The notes: generated by a model not told the origin, from the sequence alone. A stretch of DNA of 64,000 bases from Catenovulum maritimum (GCF_001050375.1 NZ_KQ130482.1:62001-126000), one strand, 5' to 3'; numbered from the stretch's first letter, positions 17,290-26,924 are shown. Program-made: numbers and translations.

Positions 17290-18864
17290 GTGTTGAATAA
17301 CATAAAAAAAGTTTTACTTTCTTGCGTAATTACAACAGCCTGCATTACCGCAGTAACCAGTTGCGCACTAACTAGGATATCAACCGAAAGTGCTTCAGCT
17401 AAAGCACGCCAAGTCGAACAAGCCAACTCAGCTAAGCCCAATGTTATCTACATTATTGTTGATGACCTAGGTATTGGTGATATTGAGCCCTATGGCCAGG
17501 AAAAGATTCGTACTCCTCATTTACAAAAAATGGCTGAGCAAGGTTTAACTTTCACCCAGCATTATGCCGGTAACCCTGTTTGCGCACCGTCTCGCGCTGC
17601 AGTAATGACGGGTTTACATTCTGGCCATAACCAGATTCGAGGTAACTACGAATTAGGCGACTTTTCTGATGAAAGAGAATATGGCCAACTGCCATTAAAG
17701 CCTGGCACAACGACCCTAGCAACAGTGATGAAACAAGCGGGTTATCAAACCGCGTTAATTGGTAAATGGGGACTAGGCGGCCCTGGCTCATACGGCACAC
17801 CGAATAAACAAGGGTTTGATTATTTTTTTGGTTATCTAGATCAAAAACAAGCCCACAACCATTACCCAACTCACCTGTGGAAAAACGAAGAGTGGTTCTC
17901 ATTAAATAATAAATGGTTAGATGCGCATGCAGCGCTACCTGTAGGTGCAGATCCTTACGATCTTGAAAGTTACAAAGCATTTTTACGAGAAGATTTTGCT
18001 CAAGAGCGCTTAACTCAAGATGCGCTGAAATATATAAAAGAAAACAAAGATAAACCTTTCTTTTTATACCTAGCTTACGCTGGCCCTCATGCTGCCTTGC
18101 AAGCACCAGAAGATTTAATTGACGAATATAGCTTTGAAGAAACACCTTACGGGGTACATTCAAAATATTTAGCTCAACGAAGACCTCGCGCAGCACGTGC
18201 AGCGATGATCACCCATATTGATAAAGGTGTAGGTCAAGTTAAAGCGCTATTAAAAGAGCTTAACCTTGATGAAAATACCTTGATCATCTTCACCAGTGAT
18301 AACGGCCCAAGCGCCGAAGGTGGTGCTGATATGGAGTTCTTCGACAGTAATGGTAAGTTCAGAGGTTACAAGCGCGACTTATACGAAGGCGGCATTCGTA
18401 TGCCAACGCTTGCATACTGGCCAGGGAAAGTAGCTGCAGGACAAAAAACTGAGCATGTTTCTGCTTTTTGGGACCTATTACCCACCTTGGCTGATTTAAC
18501 TAATGTTGAACTTAAAACCAAAACCGATGGTATTTCATTTTTACCGACTTTGTTAAACCAAGATGGGCAAAAGCAGCATGACAGCTTATATTGGGAATTT
18601 CATCGTGCTAATGGTTTCCACTCCCAAGCGGTGCGTATAAAAGATGATGTTAATGGTGATTGGAAAGCGGTTCGCCACTACAAAAAAGGTCAACGGCTTA
18701 ATCCGCCAATTGAGCTCTATAATTTAAAAACGGATCCTGCGGAAACAACTAATGTTGCCAGCAAGTACCCTGAAATTGTCAACAAAGCAACTGAGTTAAT
18801 GAGAACCTCACGAACGCCTTCATTTATGGATGCGTGGAACTTTGATTACTGGCCAAGAAAGTAA
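17290..18864 (+). CDS. S1-family sulfatase, lipoprotein
   Basis: Lipobox AVTSC (Cys25) marks a lipoprotein. The sulfatase domain has YIIVDDLGIGD, the formylglycine site CAPSR (Cys98), FTSDNGP and LYEGGIRMP. The motif that is usually GKWHLG reads GKWGLGG here, so the usual His is replaced by Gly, as in some S1 subfamilies; substrate preference may therefore differ from the first sulfatase. The start codon is GTG at 17290 (or TTG at 17293), 8 nt after GGAG; no ATG fits. It follows the first sulfatase after a hairpin. Likely a surface or periplasmic desulfation step in ulvan use. Confidence 0.9.
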   Translation: MLNNIKKVLLSCVITTACITAVTSCALTRISTESASAKARQVEQANSAKPNVIYIIVDDLGIGDIEPYGQEKIRTPHLQKMAEQGLTFTQHYAGNPVCAPSRAAVMTGLHSGHNQIRGNYELGDFSDEREYGQLPLKPGTTTLATVMKQAGYQTALIGKWGLGGPGSYGTPNKQGFDYFFGYLDQKQAHNHYPTHLWKNEEWFSLNNKWLDAHAALPVGADPYDLESYKAFLREDFAQERLTQDALKYIKENKDKPFFLYLAYAGPHAALQAPEDLIDEYSFEETPYGVHSKYLAQRRPRAARAAMITHIDKGVGQVKALLKELNLDENTLIIFTSDNGPSAEGGADMEFFDSNGKFRGYKRDLYEGGIRMPTLAYWPGKVAAGQKTEHVSAFWDLLPTLADLTNVELKTKTDGISFLPTLLNQDGQKQHDSLYWEFHRANGFHSQAVRIKDDVNGDWKAVRHYKKGQRLNPPIELYNLKTDPAETTNVASKYPEIVNKATELMRTSRTPSFMDAWNFDYWPRK

Positions 18865-19065
18865 TCAGTCCCATTGTTTTTGAGGGTAGAAGTTTTCAAC
18901 AATACGATCTAGGGTCTGTTGATCTTTGTTTTATATTTTCAGCAATAGGCTATTTTAAGTGGTAATAAAGCAGATTGAAGCTTGTTTGGTTATACCAAAT
19001 GAGTGAAATTCTAATGCAGCTATTATTTGCAATCGCACCAATAATGCGTCGATAGGAATAAATTA

Positions 19066-20577
19066 ATGACATATATGATGAATAAAAATAAATTATTAAG
19101 GCTTTTAACTAGTGTAAGTTTGCTTATTTATGTAAGCGGATGCGGTCAAATTAGCCCCAAAGAATCGCAGCCAACGAGTATTCATAATATAAAAGCACCT
19201 AATATTTTGTTTATTTATACCGATGACCAAGCTCCTTGGGCGCTTGGCAGGTCAGGAAATAAACAAGCGTTAACCCCAAATCTTGACAAATTAGCCAAAC
19301 AGGGAATGTTTTTACCAAATGCCTATTCAACTACGCCAGTATGCACCCCATCTAGAGCTGGTTTATTAACGTCTCAATACGGTTATGAATTAGGCTTAGA
19401 TGATTGGATTAATACTAAAGCAAAAACCTTAACAGGTCATCAACCAGATTTAGGGCTTGCACAAGAGCTAGAAACTTGGCCTGAGGTTTTGCAAAAAGCG
19501 GGCTACACGACAGGTTTGATCGGTAAATGGCATTTAGGGTATCAACCACAACATCACCCAAAGCATCACGGTTATGACGAATTTGTTGGTTTTGTTGGTG
19601 GCGGTACAACACCAGTGAATCCATTCTTAGAAATCAATGGCATTGAGACAAAAACTCAAGGTTTAACCACAGATATTCTAACCGACCATGCATTGAAATT
19701 TTTAGAAAATCATAAAGACAAACGCTTTGCTTTATCCTTGCATTACCGAGCGCCACATTATAAATTTTTACCGGTTGCACCTGAAGACGAAGCACCATAT
19801 CTTAATATGGATATAAAATTACCACATCCAGATTATCCAGATTTAAATACCAAGCGCGCTAAAAAATTAATGCGTGAATATTTATCGAGTGTACGAGGTA
19901 TCGACCGCAATGTCGGCAGGGTTTTAGCAGCGTTAGATCAACTCGATTTGACTGATAATACCTTAGTCGTATTCACCTCAGATCACGGTTATAACATTGC
20001 ATTCAATGGCATGTGGCATAAAGGGAATGGCTTTTGGTTATTAAATAATAAAACTAAAGCAACGGAAAACATTCCTTCTGGACAACGACCTAATTTATAC
20101 GATCCTAGTTTAAAAGTACCTACGATTGTACGTTGGCCTAACGTAATTAAAGCTAACTCAGAAAATCGTTCAACTATGTCAAACCTTGACTGGTTTCCAA
20201 CCTTAGTAGGTATAGCTCAAGCTAAAGCTAGTTCAGCTAATATCATACGTGGTAAAGATTTTTTCCCCGCCTTATTAGATGAAAATATTATTCTCTCCAC
20301 AGACTATTATGCCGCTTATACGACGCAGCACCAGTCAATTACCGGCATGAGAATGTATAGTGATGGTCAATTTAAGTTGTTACGTGATTTTAAAAATAAA
20401 GGGCGCGATGAGTTTTATGATCTAAAAAATGATCCTGACGAGACAACTAATTTATTCATGCAGCATATGACCTCTGAACAGCAGAAAATAGTTAATAAGT
20501 TTGATCAAATCATTTTAAACAAAATGCGAAGTACAAAAGACCCCTTACTCCAACTGGCAAATGAATTTCGCCAATAA
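19066..20577 (+). CDS. S1-family sulfatase, lipoprotein
   Basis: Lipobox YVSGC (Cys26). NILFIYTDDQAPWA carries the metal-binding Asp pair, CTPSR the formylglycine Cys93, and GKWHLGYQ and FTSDHGYN further active-site residues. DHGYN has His where the other sulfatases have Asn, typical of another S1 subfamily (often iduronate- or choline-sulfatase-like). Ulvan contains iduronate and glucuronate, but its sulfate is mainly on rhamnose, so the substrate remains open. ATG follows AGGAATAAATTA. The 201-bp gap upstream contains AT-rich sequence and may hold a promoter of its own. Confidence 0.9.
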   Translation: MTYMMNKNKLLRLLTSVSLLIYVSGCGQISPKESQPTSIHNIKAPNILFIYTDDQAPWALGRSGNKQALTPNLDKLAKQGMFLPNAYSTTPVCTPSRAGLLTSQYGYELGLDDWINTKAKTLTGHQPDLGLAQELETWPEVLQKAGYTTGLIGKWHLGYQPQHHPKHHGYDEFVGFVGGGTTPVNPFLEINGIETKTQGLTTDILTDHALKFLENHKDKRFALSLHYRAPHYKFLPVAPEDEAPYLNMDIKLPHPDYPDLNTKRAKKLMREYLSSVRGIDRNVGRVLAALDQLDLTDNTLVVFTSDHGYNIAFNGMWHKGNGFWLLNNKTKATENIPSGQRPNLYDPSLKVPTIVRWPNVIKANSENRSTMSNLDWFPTLVGIAQAKASSANIIRGKDFFPALLDENIILSTDYYAAYTTQHQSITGMRMYSDGQFKLLRDFKNKGRDEFYDLKNDPDETTNLFMQHMTSEQQKIVNKFDQIILNKMRSTKDPLLQLANEFRQ

Positions 20578-20609
20578 ATAATCTCGCCCACAAGGTTTGT
20601 TCTTCAATA

Positions 20610-20650
20610 AGCTTGTTACCCATCGGCACTTTATCAGTGGTTAACAAGCT
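20610..20650 (+). terminator. Terminator after the sulfatase cluster
   Basis: AGCTTGTTA / TAACAAGCT stem followed by ATTTTCTTT, 33 bp past the stop codon. A second stem, CTCATGGT / ACCATGAG (20761-20796), ends the convergent SemiSWEET gene. Nothing else was recognised in 20578-20820. Confidence 0.7.
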
Positions 20651-20820
20651 ATTTTCTTTATGCTATGGAGCTAAAGAAATGTCCTTCGTAACAACCATAT
20701 CAAAGTCTAAAATCAAGCATAATCGATTAATTTTAAAAGATAAAAATGCTTGAGATAGCTCTCATGGTATCCCCCTCAGAACAGGTACACCATGAGATTA
20801 ACTTTAATCTTATCTGTTGT

Positions 20821-21138
20821 TTATGCTGATAAATCTCTAGTCGTATTGTCAGCATTTATCATTGTTGATTTGCGATCTGTAATAAATGCATTATAAAGCT
20901 TAATTGCTAATATTATCCCTGCGAGCACAAAAGTAACCATGTTCGCAACTATCATTGCCATATCTTGTTTAATCAAACCATACGCTAACCAGCCTGCCAC
21001 CCCAATAGTAAAAATACTGTACATTGCCAGTGAGAGTGAGGCGGTATCCCGAGTTTTTATTACTTGGATCGCCTGAGGTAAAAATGAAAAAGTTGTTAAA
21101 AATGCTGACGTAAAGCCAATAATTTCAATAGTTGTCAT
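20821..21138 (-). CDS. SemiSWEET-type sugar transporter
   Basis: 105-residue, three-helix membrane protein of the MtN3/PQ-loop family; two copies form a sugar pore in the inner membrane. FSFLPQAIQVIKTRDTASLS carries the PQ motif and the following conserved Asp/Ser. IGVAGWLAYGL and IVANMVTFVLAGIILAIKLY are helices two and three. I place the start at the ATG at 21138, 9 nt after AGAGG, rather than at the GTG three codons earlier. Next to the sulfatases and the AraC regulator it may carry a monosaccharide released from ulvan, such as rhamnose or xylose. That substrate is inference only. Confidence 0.82.
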   Translation of the reverse strand: MTTIEIIGFTSAFLTTFSFLPQAIQVIKTRDTASLSLAMYSIFTIGVAGWLAYGLIKQDMAMIVANMVTFVLAGIILAIKLYNAFITDRKSTMINADNTTRDLSA

Positions 21139-21305
21139 GATGTTCACCTCTAAATAGACACTTAATTAATTTTCCGCTGTTAGTTTGTTGCTTAACAGCT
21201 ATTTCTCAAAACTTGCAGGTATTTTAATCAACAAGTTCACAAAGCGTTATGGTTTAGGCTATCATAATATTTATCCATTCCTATCATTAGTCAAATTCGG
21301 TAATT

Positions 21306-22139
21306 ATGCATAAATACAACCCGTGGCCGGACATTCTTGAAATTGGCGAGCAATGCGACGAAAGATTTGTTGATGGTGAACGCACACCAGAAATGAAAGA
21401 TCTAAACTGCTCTGTTTCTGGCGTTTCAAATTTAGCGGGGAGATACCGAGTAGCGCGCTCTAATCCCGAGTGGCACGCCATTGTCTTTACCGTTGCAGGC
21501 GCCGTTGAGTTATATAACGAACAAGGGCATCAAACCGTTGAGAAATGTCATTTAATATCGTTGCCTGCCGGCAAGCCGTTTGTGATGGAATTAGAAGCGC
21601 CAAGTTTAGATATTGTTTGGTTTCATTTAGACCGCTGTAAACATTGGGACACTTATATCAAAACCTTGCCAAGCGTATCTTTTTGCGATCTAAACCAGCA
21701 AATCTATCATTTATTAAGTTTAATTTATTACGAGTTTGATTCAGGTTTACGCCAACCGGCGATGAAACAATTAAAAGCTTATTTAAATAAAGCCTTGAAT
21801 AAGCCAAATACCACATCCATTGATTCACAGCGTATTTGGCAACTAAAACAAGAACTAGAAAAGCGCCTACACTACCCGTGGAAAGTTCACGAAATGGCGG
21901 AAAAAATAAATTATTCAGCGGCACATTTACATCGCTTATTTCAAAGTCATTTTAAACAAAGCCCAATACAATATTTAATCGACTTGCGTATGGAAAGAGC
22001 TAAATATTTATTAAAAAACAGTGATTGGTCGATAGAACAAATTGCCGAACAAGTCGGCTATAGTGATGTATTCAACTTTTCAAAACGCTTTAAAAAGTCA
22101 ATTGGCTTAGCGCCTGGTAAGTTCCGTTTAAGCGAGTAA
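21306..22139 (+). CDS. AraC-family transcriptional regulator
   Basis: 277 residues. The N-terminal half is a cupin-like ligand domain (about 30-130; EWHAIVFTVAGAVELYNEQG, LISLPAGKPF). The C-terminal 100 residues carry two helix-turn-helix motifs (MAEKINYSAAHLHRLFQSHF and IAEQVGYSDVFNFSKRFKKS) followed by GLAPGKFR, the typical AraC signature. It is divergent from the SemiSWEET gene and closes the ulvan region, so it is the natural candidate sugar sensor for that region. Its target site is unknown; the ATTACTACCCCTAA elements are one candidate. The ribosome site is weak. Confidence 0.88.
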   Translation: MHKYNPWPDILEIGEQCDERFVDGERTPEMKDLNCSVSGVSNLAGRYRVARSNPEWHAIVFTVAGAVELYNEQGHQTVEKCHLISLPAGKPFVMELEAPSLDIVWFHLDRCKHWDTYIKTLPSVSFCDLNQQIYHLLSLIYYEFDSGLRQPAMKQLKAYLNKALNKPNTTSIDSQRIWQLKQELEKRLHYPWKVHEMAEKINYSAAHLHRLFQSHFKQSPIQYLIDLRMERAKYLLKNSDWSIEQIAEQVGYSDVFNFSKRFKKSIGLAPGKFRLSE

Positions 22140-22234
22140 TAGCGTTAGCCATCACCCATTGGAGTGTCTGTAGTTGTATACGAATTAGGTTATTTTTGCC
22201 AATGAGCTTGGGTGCTACAATCGAATATTGTAGC

Positions 22235-22254
22235 GCTAAATCAATATAAATAGC
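22235..22254. repeat. 20-bp repeat, copy 2
   Basis: Exact second copy of GCTAAATCAATATAAATAGC, 13.8 kb from the first (8416-8435), in the same orientation. It lies just after the AraC gene. Confidence 0.6.
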
Positions 22255-22301
22255 GATAATCAGCTGGAGATACTCGAAATTAATATTAATTTAGCTCAAT
22301 G

Positions 22302-22805
22302 TTAAGTTTGAAAGCTGACATACAAAACTCGCTTAGTCAGTTCGTGGTACATAATAACCACAGCTCCTTCAACATGCTTCCTATTAGCTTCAACAGACCA
22401 TATTTTGGCAGCTATGTTTTGTGATTCTGGATTAGACTCGCCTTCAAAGCATTTGTTAATTTTACCTGCGCTCGCAGCTAGCTCCCTAGCTTGGCTGAAG
22501 ATATGATTATCTTCTCGTCCATGCACCCACTCTCCTTCATTAGGTGTCTGAAACTCAAATCTCTCAATTTGAAGACAGTAATAATCTAGATGATCACCAT
22601 TAAATATTGGTGGCGACTGCTCGCTGTAAATGAGCTGATAATCTTGTTCAGTTACAATATTGCCGTGATTAAGGACAAATATAGAGTCTTTTGTTCCCTG
22701 TTTTCCCAGTGGACTAAATGAATAGATTAGAGCCAGCATAACGAAAATCACCAACAAAAGTGATAACCCAGATAATATAAAGTATATGGTTTTTAATGCC
22801 TTCAT
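22302..22805 (-). CDS. Single-pass membrane protein of unknown function
   Basis: I choose the ATG at 22805, preceded by AAGGAGTGTTGAG; the frame is open 33 codons further but looks non-coding. One N-terminal helix (YFILSGLSLLLVIFVMLALI) is followed by about 130 soluble residues, presumably periplasmic, with two cysteines (YYCLQIE and INKCFEG) that could form a disulfide. No family was recognised. It stands alone between the AraC gene and other short unknowns. Confidence 0.6.
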   Translation of the reverse strand: MKALKTIYFILSGLSLLLVIFVMLALIYSFSPLGKQGTKDSIFVLNHGNIVTEQDYQLIYSEQSPPIFNGDHLDYYCLQIERFEFQTPNEGEWVHGREDNHIFSQARELAASAGKINKCFEGESNPESQNIAAKIWSVEANRKHVEGAVVIMYHELTKRVLYVSFQT

Positions 22806-23009
22806 GATTATCTCAACACTCCTTAAAACTGCTATGGTCGAGGGACCAGATTCAGAGCCGTTCCCGAACAAGCGCCAGACATGCCGTAGTGTTAAAAACA
22901 GCATAGAATCCAGAATTTAGTTAATATATTTGCTCATATAAATCATAAGTCCCAACACCAATATAGAAGAATCAGCTTCAGTTGACTTGTGGTGTTTTAT
23001 CAGAACAAA

Positions 23010-23426
23010 CTACATTGAGCTAAAATAAGCCAAAGATTGAGTTAATTGTTCGACTGATAATAAAGCACCCGACTGATCTTCAATAGCAACGCCATTATAT
23101 TTGGTATTGAGTATTATTGCCGTCGTAAAAGCGGTTTTAACTTCCATTGCATCGCCACTAAACTTTAATTGATATACAAAGCCTTGCTGATAATCAGTTG
23201 GTACTAAAACTTTAAATTGATTAGGTAACTCATCAGCTAAAAAAGAATATAATTCGACACCAGTTTTTTGATTATCCAAAACGGCAGGTAGAAAACCTGT
23301 ATGGCGCTTAAGTTCTACATTTTTTGAATACTCAATATTATACCCAAACTCTTTCGCGCTAAGATTTAAAGTATTTGAATTAGGTTCAACTTCCAAAGCC
23401 AAAACCACAAACAAACTCATCGACAT
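23010..23426 (-). CDS. Hypothetical protein, possibly exported
   Basis: 138 residues from an ATG with AAGGAAATC upstream. The first 11 residues (SMSLFVVLALE) are hydrophobic and could be a short signal segment. The rest is soluble and acidic (EFGYNIEYSKNVELKRHTGF, then a GVAIEDQSGALLSVEQL ending). No domain was recognised. A DNA-level promoter cannot be judged. Confidence 0.5.
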   Translation of the reverse strand: MSMSLFVVLALEVEPNSNTLNLSAKEFGYNIEYSKNVELKRHTGFLPAVLDNQKTGVELYSFLADELPNQFKVLVPTDYQQGFVYQLKFSGDAMEVKTAFTTAIILNTKYNGVAIEDQSGALLSVEQLTQSLAYFSSM

Positions 23427-23593
23427 AAATGATTTCCTTTGAACACAATATCTTAATTTTAGTTATGGTATTGAACACAGTGACAAGAGGCAAACTTTTT
23501 AACTTCATTGGTTCATGCCACAGTTTTTGTAATGAATTAAGATCCAGATAAGTGACTGGTAAAACAAGAATAAGAGAGCTTATGTATTATGTT

Positions 23594-24022
23594 TCAATTT
23601 AAAAGTGTTAATGTGTTACTGATTGGTAAAATTGAAAAAATTAACCCCGCATACCAATACAAATGGGCATTAAACCTATCATGAAATTGGCTAGGTGTAG
23701 GATTATTTGACCAATTATCTCTCTTAATAATATGGGGGAAAATCAATAAGGTTAAGGCTATCAACCATTGGATAAACAAGTATATCTCTCCGCCACTTCT
23801 ACCCCGATAATCATTCCAGTCAATATTTATAGAGTTTACAAAGAAAGGGAAAAATAACTTCGCTGTAAGTATTATCAAAGCTAACAATATAGCAAACCAT
23901 ACACCGATCCTGTTTTTAACACCCCATCTAAAGTCAGCATATTTTCTATTCCCTCTTTGATAGATATACATTCCCATCAAAGGAAGATAAACAATAATTA
24001 GGGGCAGGTAAAAGTATTTCAT
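23594..24022 (-). CDS. Small multi-pass membrane protein, unknown function
   Basis: 142 residues starting at the ATG at 24022, 8 nt after GGAG (a longer GTG start at 24040 is less likely). Four hydrophobic segments: FYLPLIIVYLPLMGMYI, IGVWFAILLALIILTAKLFF, YLFIQWLIALTLLIFPHII and LYWYAGLIFSILPISNTLTL, with short charged loops. No family was recognised. Upstream, 24041-24423 shows only a TTG-initiated 86-codon frame that I do not trust. Confidence 0.6.
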   Translation of the reverse strand: MKYFYLPLIIVYLPLMGMYIYQRGNRKYADFRWGVKNRIGVWFAILLALIILTAKLFFPFFVNSINIDWNDYRGRSGGEIYLFIQWLIALTLLIFPHIIKRDNWSNNPTPSQFHDRFNAHLYWYAGLIFSILPISNTLTLLN

Positions 24023-24423
24023 AATACTCCATGATGGCACGGCTATTTCGAAGTTGATTATATCTCAAACATAATAAGTCACAAAAGTAAGTGAGGTCAT
24101 AAGTGGGCTTTTATCTTAAAATGCTTACAGGATGTTCTGTATGAAAAAATCGAAATTAAGCGCTTGTTCTGCACAAATAAACACAAAAATGTGTGCATAA
24201 AGAACAAACGTGCCCAAATAAGCAAGATATCATGACAACAAAATATCCATGAACACCACTTGAAAAATTGGGTGATCTTTAAACGAGCTAACTTACTTAA
24301 CCTAATGTGATGTTCTCCTCCCACATTCGACATTGATGCGCCATGATTGAATTGCAAACAATTAAATTAAACCTGTTACACGCTTCGCATATAGTCGGAC
24401 TGATTAAAGATAGTTTTGTATGA

Positions 24424-24657
24424 CTATTGAGCCTTCTGCTTCAAACCATAAAAGACATACTGGTTGATAAAGTCATTCGTCACGTCTGCTACTAACTTTC
24501 TCTCTAGATTCAGCGAACAAAGCGGTGAATTTAAGCCAATTTTAATTCCTTGTTGCTTACCTAGCCAACGAAAGCGATAATTGAAATATAAAGCCCTTGA
24601 CGATAACTCTAGCAGCCAACCGCTGTCGGTTAATTCTGCTTTGCCATTATAAAGCAA
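24424..24657 (-). pseudogene. C-terminal gene fragment, unknown family
   Basis: 77 codons with no ATG; the only start is TTG directly after an in-frame TAG and without a ribosome site. The residues (YFNYRFRWLGKQQGIKIGL, FINQYVFYGLKQKAQ) have protein-like composition, so I read it as the remaining 3' end of a gene. It lies upstream of sbcB on the other strand. Confidence 0.4.
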
Positions 24658-24823
24658 CTAAATTTTCTGCAAGTAGATATCAAACACAGGCATTGATAAT
24701 TAGTGGTCACAATTTGATGCACAAAAGCCATAAAAAATGAAAATTAGCACACAAAAAAATGCAAACTAGAATTAAAACAATATACATTAAAAACAAACAC
24801 TTAAACCAGAAAAGAGAACATAA

Positions 24824-26260
24824 ATGAATAGTACAAACCAACCTTCTCTACTCTGGCACGATTATGAGACTTTTGGGGTTAACCCGAAAAAAGATCACCC
24901 ATCTCAATTTGCTGCGATTAGAACCGATCTAGATTTAAACGAAATCGATGAGCCTATTGAATACTTTTGCTATCCACCCGCTGATTATCTCCCAAACCCA
25001 GAAGCTTGCTTAATTACTCGAATCACGCCGCAGCATACATTCAAAAAAGGGATGAATGAACATCAATTCATAACCAAGGTTTTGGCAGAAATGAGTAAGC
25101 CGAATACTTGTAGTGTTGGCTACAACACGATTCGGTTCGATGACGAGGTGACGCGTTACACAGCCTATCGCAATCTATTTAGTCCATACGAAAGAGAATG
25201 GAAAAACGGTAATAGTCGTTGGGATATTATTGATTTAGTCAGGGCTTGTTATGCATTAAGGCCAGAAGGTATTAACTGGCCAACACATGAAGATGGCAGC
25301 CCTAGTTTCAAGTTAGAAGACTTAACCAAAGCCAATGGTTTGTCGCATGAAAAGGCACATGATGCTGTATCTGATGTAAGAGCAACAATTGCTATGGCGA
25401 GGTTAATCAAAGAAAAGCAGCCTAAGCTATACAACTACTTATTTGAGCTCAGAAACAAAAGAAAGGTCGCAGAGCTTATCGACATCAATAATATGACACC
25501 TCTGGTTCATATTTCTTCTAAAATTAAATCGGTTTACGGCTGCTGTACTTGGATAGTGCCTATTGCTTGGCATCCAACCAATAGTAATGCCATTATCGTA
25601 TTAAATTTAGCACTCGATCCTAAACCGCTCGCAAACTTAACGGTTGACGAAATCAAACAAAAACTCTTTGCATCATCAGACATGCTGGCGCCGGGTGAAG
25701 ACAGATTACCAATTAAGCTAATTCACTTAAATAAGTGCCCTGTACTGGCAAGCGCAAAAACCTTGTCTGCCGACAATGCCGAACGATTAGCGATAAATCG
25801 GGAGCAATGCTTAGCCAATTTAAGCTTTATAAAAGCGAATCCAGACATTCGAGAAAAGCTGGTGAGCTTATACCAAGATATAGATTTTGAAGGCGAGAGC
25901 GATGCTGATTTTGGTTTATACGATGGCTTTGCCAGTAATGCAGATCAAGCTGTGATGCGTCAAATTCAAGATTTAGAACCCCACCAGTTTGATAGTTTCC
26001 AGCCAGTATTTGAAAACCCAAAATTTAAAACGCTCTGGTTTAGATTAAAAGCCAGAAATTATCCAGATACATTAACTGAGCAAGAAATGCATCAATGGCG
26101 TATGCATTGCCAAGCTAGACTGCTAGACGACTCAAACCAGTTTGGCCTCAGTATGAATAGCTACATGCAATTAATAGAAACGCTGGGGCAGCAACACAGC
26201 CAAAACCCAGAAAAACTAAAAATATTAGAGCAACTCTACCAATATGCGGAGCAATTCTAG
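24824..26260 (+). CDS. sbcB: Exodeoxyribonuclease I
   Basis: Single-strand 3'-5' exonuclease of recombination and mismatch repair. The DEDD exonuclease domain opens with LLWHDYETFG (Asp and Glu metal ligands), continues with SVGYNTIRFDDEVTRY, and closes with HEKAHDAVSDVRATIAMARL (third and fourth acids plus His). The family-specific C-terminal part follows: the SH3-like and helical domains with GCCTWIVPIAWHPTN, FRLKARNYPDTL and WRMHCQARL. Length (478) matches E. coli ExoI. ATG follows AGAGAA. This is a core gene and marks the backbone between the two polysaccharide loci. Confidence 0.96.
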   Translation: MNSTNQPSLLWHDYETFGVNPKKDHPSQFAAIRTDLDLNEIDEPIEYFCYPPADYLPNPEACLITRITPQHTFKKGMNEHQFITKVLAEMSKPNTCSVGYNTIRFDDEVTRYTAYRNLFSPYEREWKNGNSRWDIIDLVRACYALRPEGINWPTHEDGSPSFKLEDLTKANGLSHEKAHDAVSDVRATIAMARLIKEKQPKLYNYLFELRNKRKVAELIDINNMTPLVHISSKIKSVYGCCTWIVPIAWHPTNSNAIIVLNLALDPKPLANLTVDEIKQKLFASSDMLAPGEDRLPIKLIHLNKCPVLASAKTLSADNAERLAINREQCLANLSFIKANPDIREKLVSLYQDIDFEGESDADFGLYDGFASNADQAVMRQIQDLEPHQFDSFQPVFENPKFKTLWFRLKARNYPDTLTEQEMHQWRMHCQARLLDDSNQFGLSMNSYMQLIETLGQQHSQNPEKLKILEQLYQYAEQF

Positions 26261-26345
26261 TCAGCTTGATGCATATCAATAAAAAATAAATTTAATGTGT
26301 TAGAAAGTAACTATCGATACTTAGCAAAGCTTTTTAGCACATTAA

Positions 26346-26864
26346 ATGCCTTATCCAGAAAAACTATCTCCTAAACTGCAACAAAAGTTAACTGAAAATA
26401 CCTTCGGCATTAGCTTCCCCAGCCGCTCTGGCTGTCAAATGCGATTTGTTAGAAATGGTAAAGACTTAGGTGGCTTTTATTCGTACAAACAATGGGGTAG
26501 TGTAAATAAGGCAGTTGAAGCAGCCATTAGTAAAAATAGGCAGCTAAAAGCTCTCTACCCTATCAGTAAAACTAATCGAAAAAGAAAGCCCAAGCCAGAT
26601 GCTAGTTGTGGCTTTAATGGCGTTGGCTTTAGAGAAAAACTCGATAAACGACGAAACAAAATCGAGCGATTTTATTGGGCCAGCTTTAAACGAAATGGTA
26701 AACCTGCGATTAAAACATTTTCGTTAGGCTATAAAGAATTTAGCGCCGACCAGCAGCTACACGCCTACCGAACCGCAATCCAATTTAGAAAAGAATGGGA
26801 ATTGCTAGATTCAGAAATGAAAGAAGAAAAATACAAAGATTGGCAAAATAAAAGGCTCTATTAG
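26346..26864 (+). CDS. AP2-like DNA-binding domain protein (hypothetical)
   Basis: 172 basic residues. Around residues 95-150 the pattern FNGVGFREKLDKRRNKIERF, FYWASFKRNGKPAIKTFSLG, AYRTAIQFRKEW resembles the AP2/integrase-type three-strand plus helix fold, (G-x-x-x-W-x-a-xi-x-x-xGk...FsxGx...A...A...R). An earlier half (MRFVRNGKDLGGFYSYKQWG) looks like a partial repeat of the same fold. DNA binding is an inference. No nuclease motif is seen. It lies 86 bp after sbcB. Confidence 0.55.
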   Translation: MPYPEKLSPKLQQKLTENTFGISFPSRSGCQMRFVRNGKDLGGFYSYKQWGSVNKAVEAAISKNRQLKALYPISKTNRKRKPKPDASCGFNGVGFREKLDKRRNKIERFYWASFKRNGKPAIKTFSLGYKEFSADQQLHAYRTAIQFRKEWELLDSEMKEEKYKDWQNKRLY

Positions 26865-26924
26865 TCAAAATTCAGGATAAAAGCCCAGCTTGTCTTGTTT
26901 CTCAAAATCATAGGAGTAATTTTT

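Noticed and set aside
17552-18196. 214-codon frame opposite the second sulfatase
   Set aside because: Lies wholly over conserved sulfatase motifs (from CAPSR onward) and has no independent support.
18865-19065. Possible insertion-sequence end near GGGTCTGTTGATCTTTG (about 18912-18928)
   Set aside because: Resembles a common IS end, but no inverted partner or transposase remnant is visible.
24097-24357. 86-codon frame with TTG start
   Set aside because: No ribosome site, odd composition and no family. Could be repeated intergenic DNA, which only a genome search could show.
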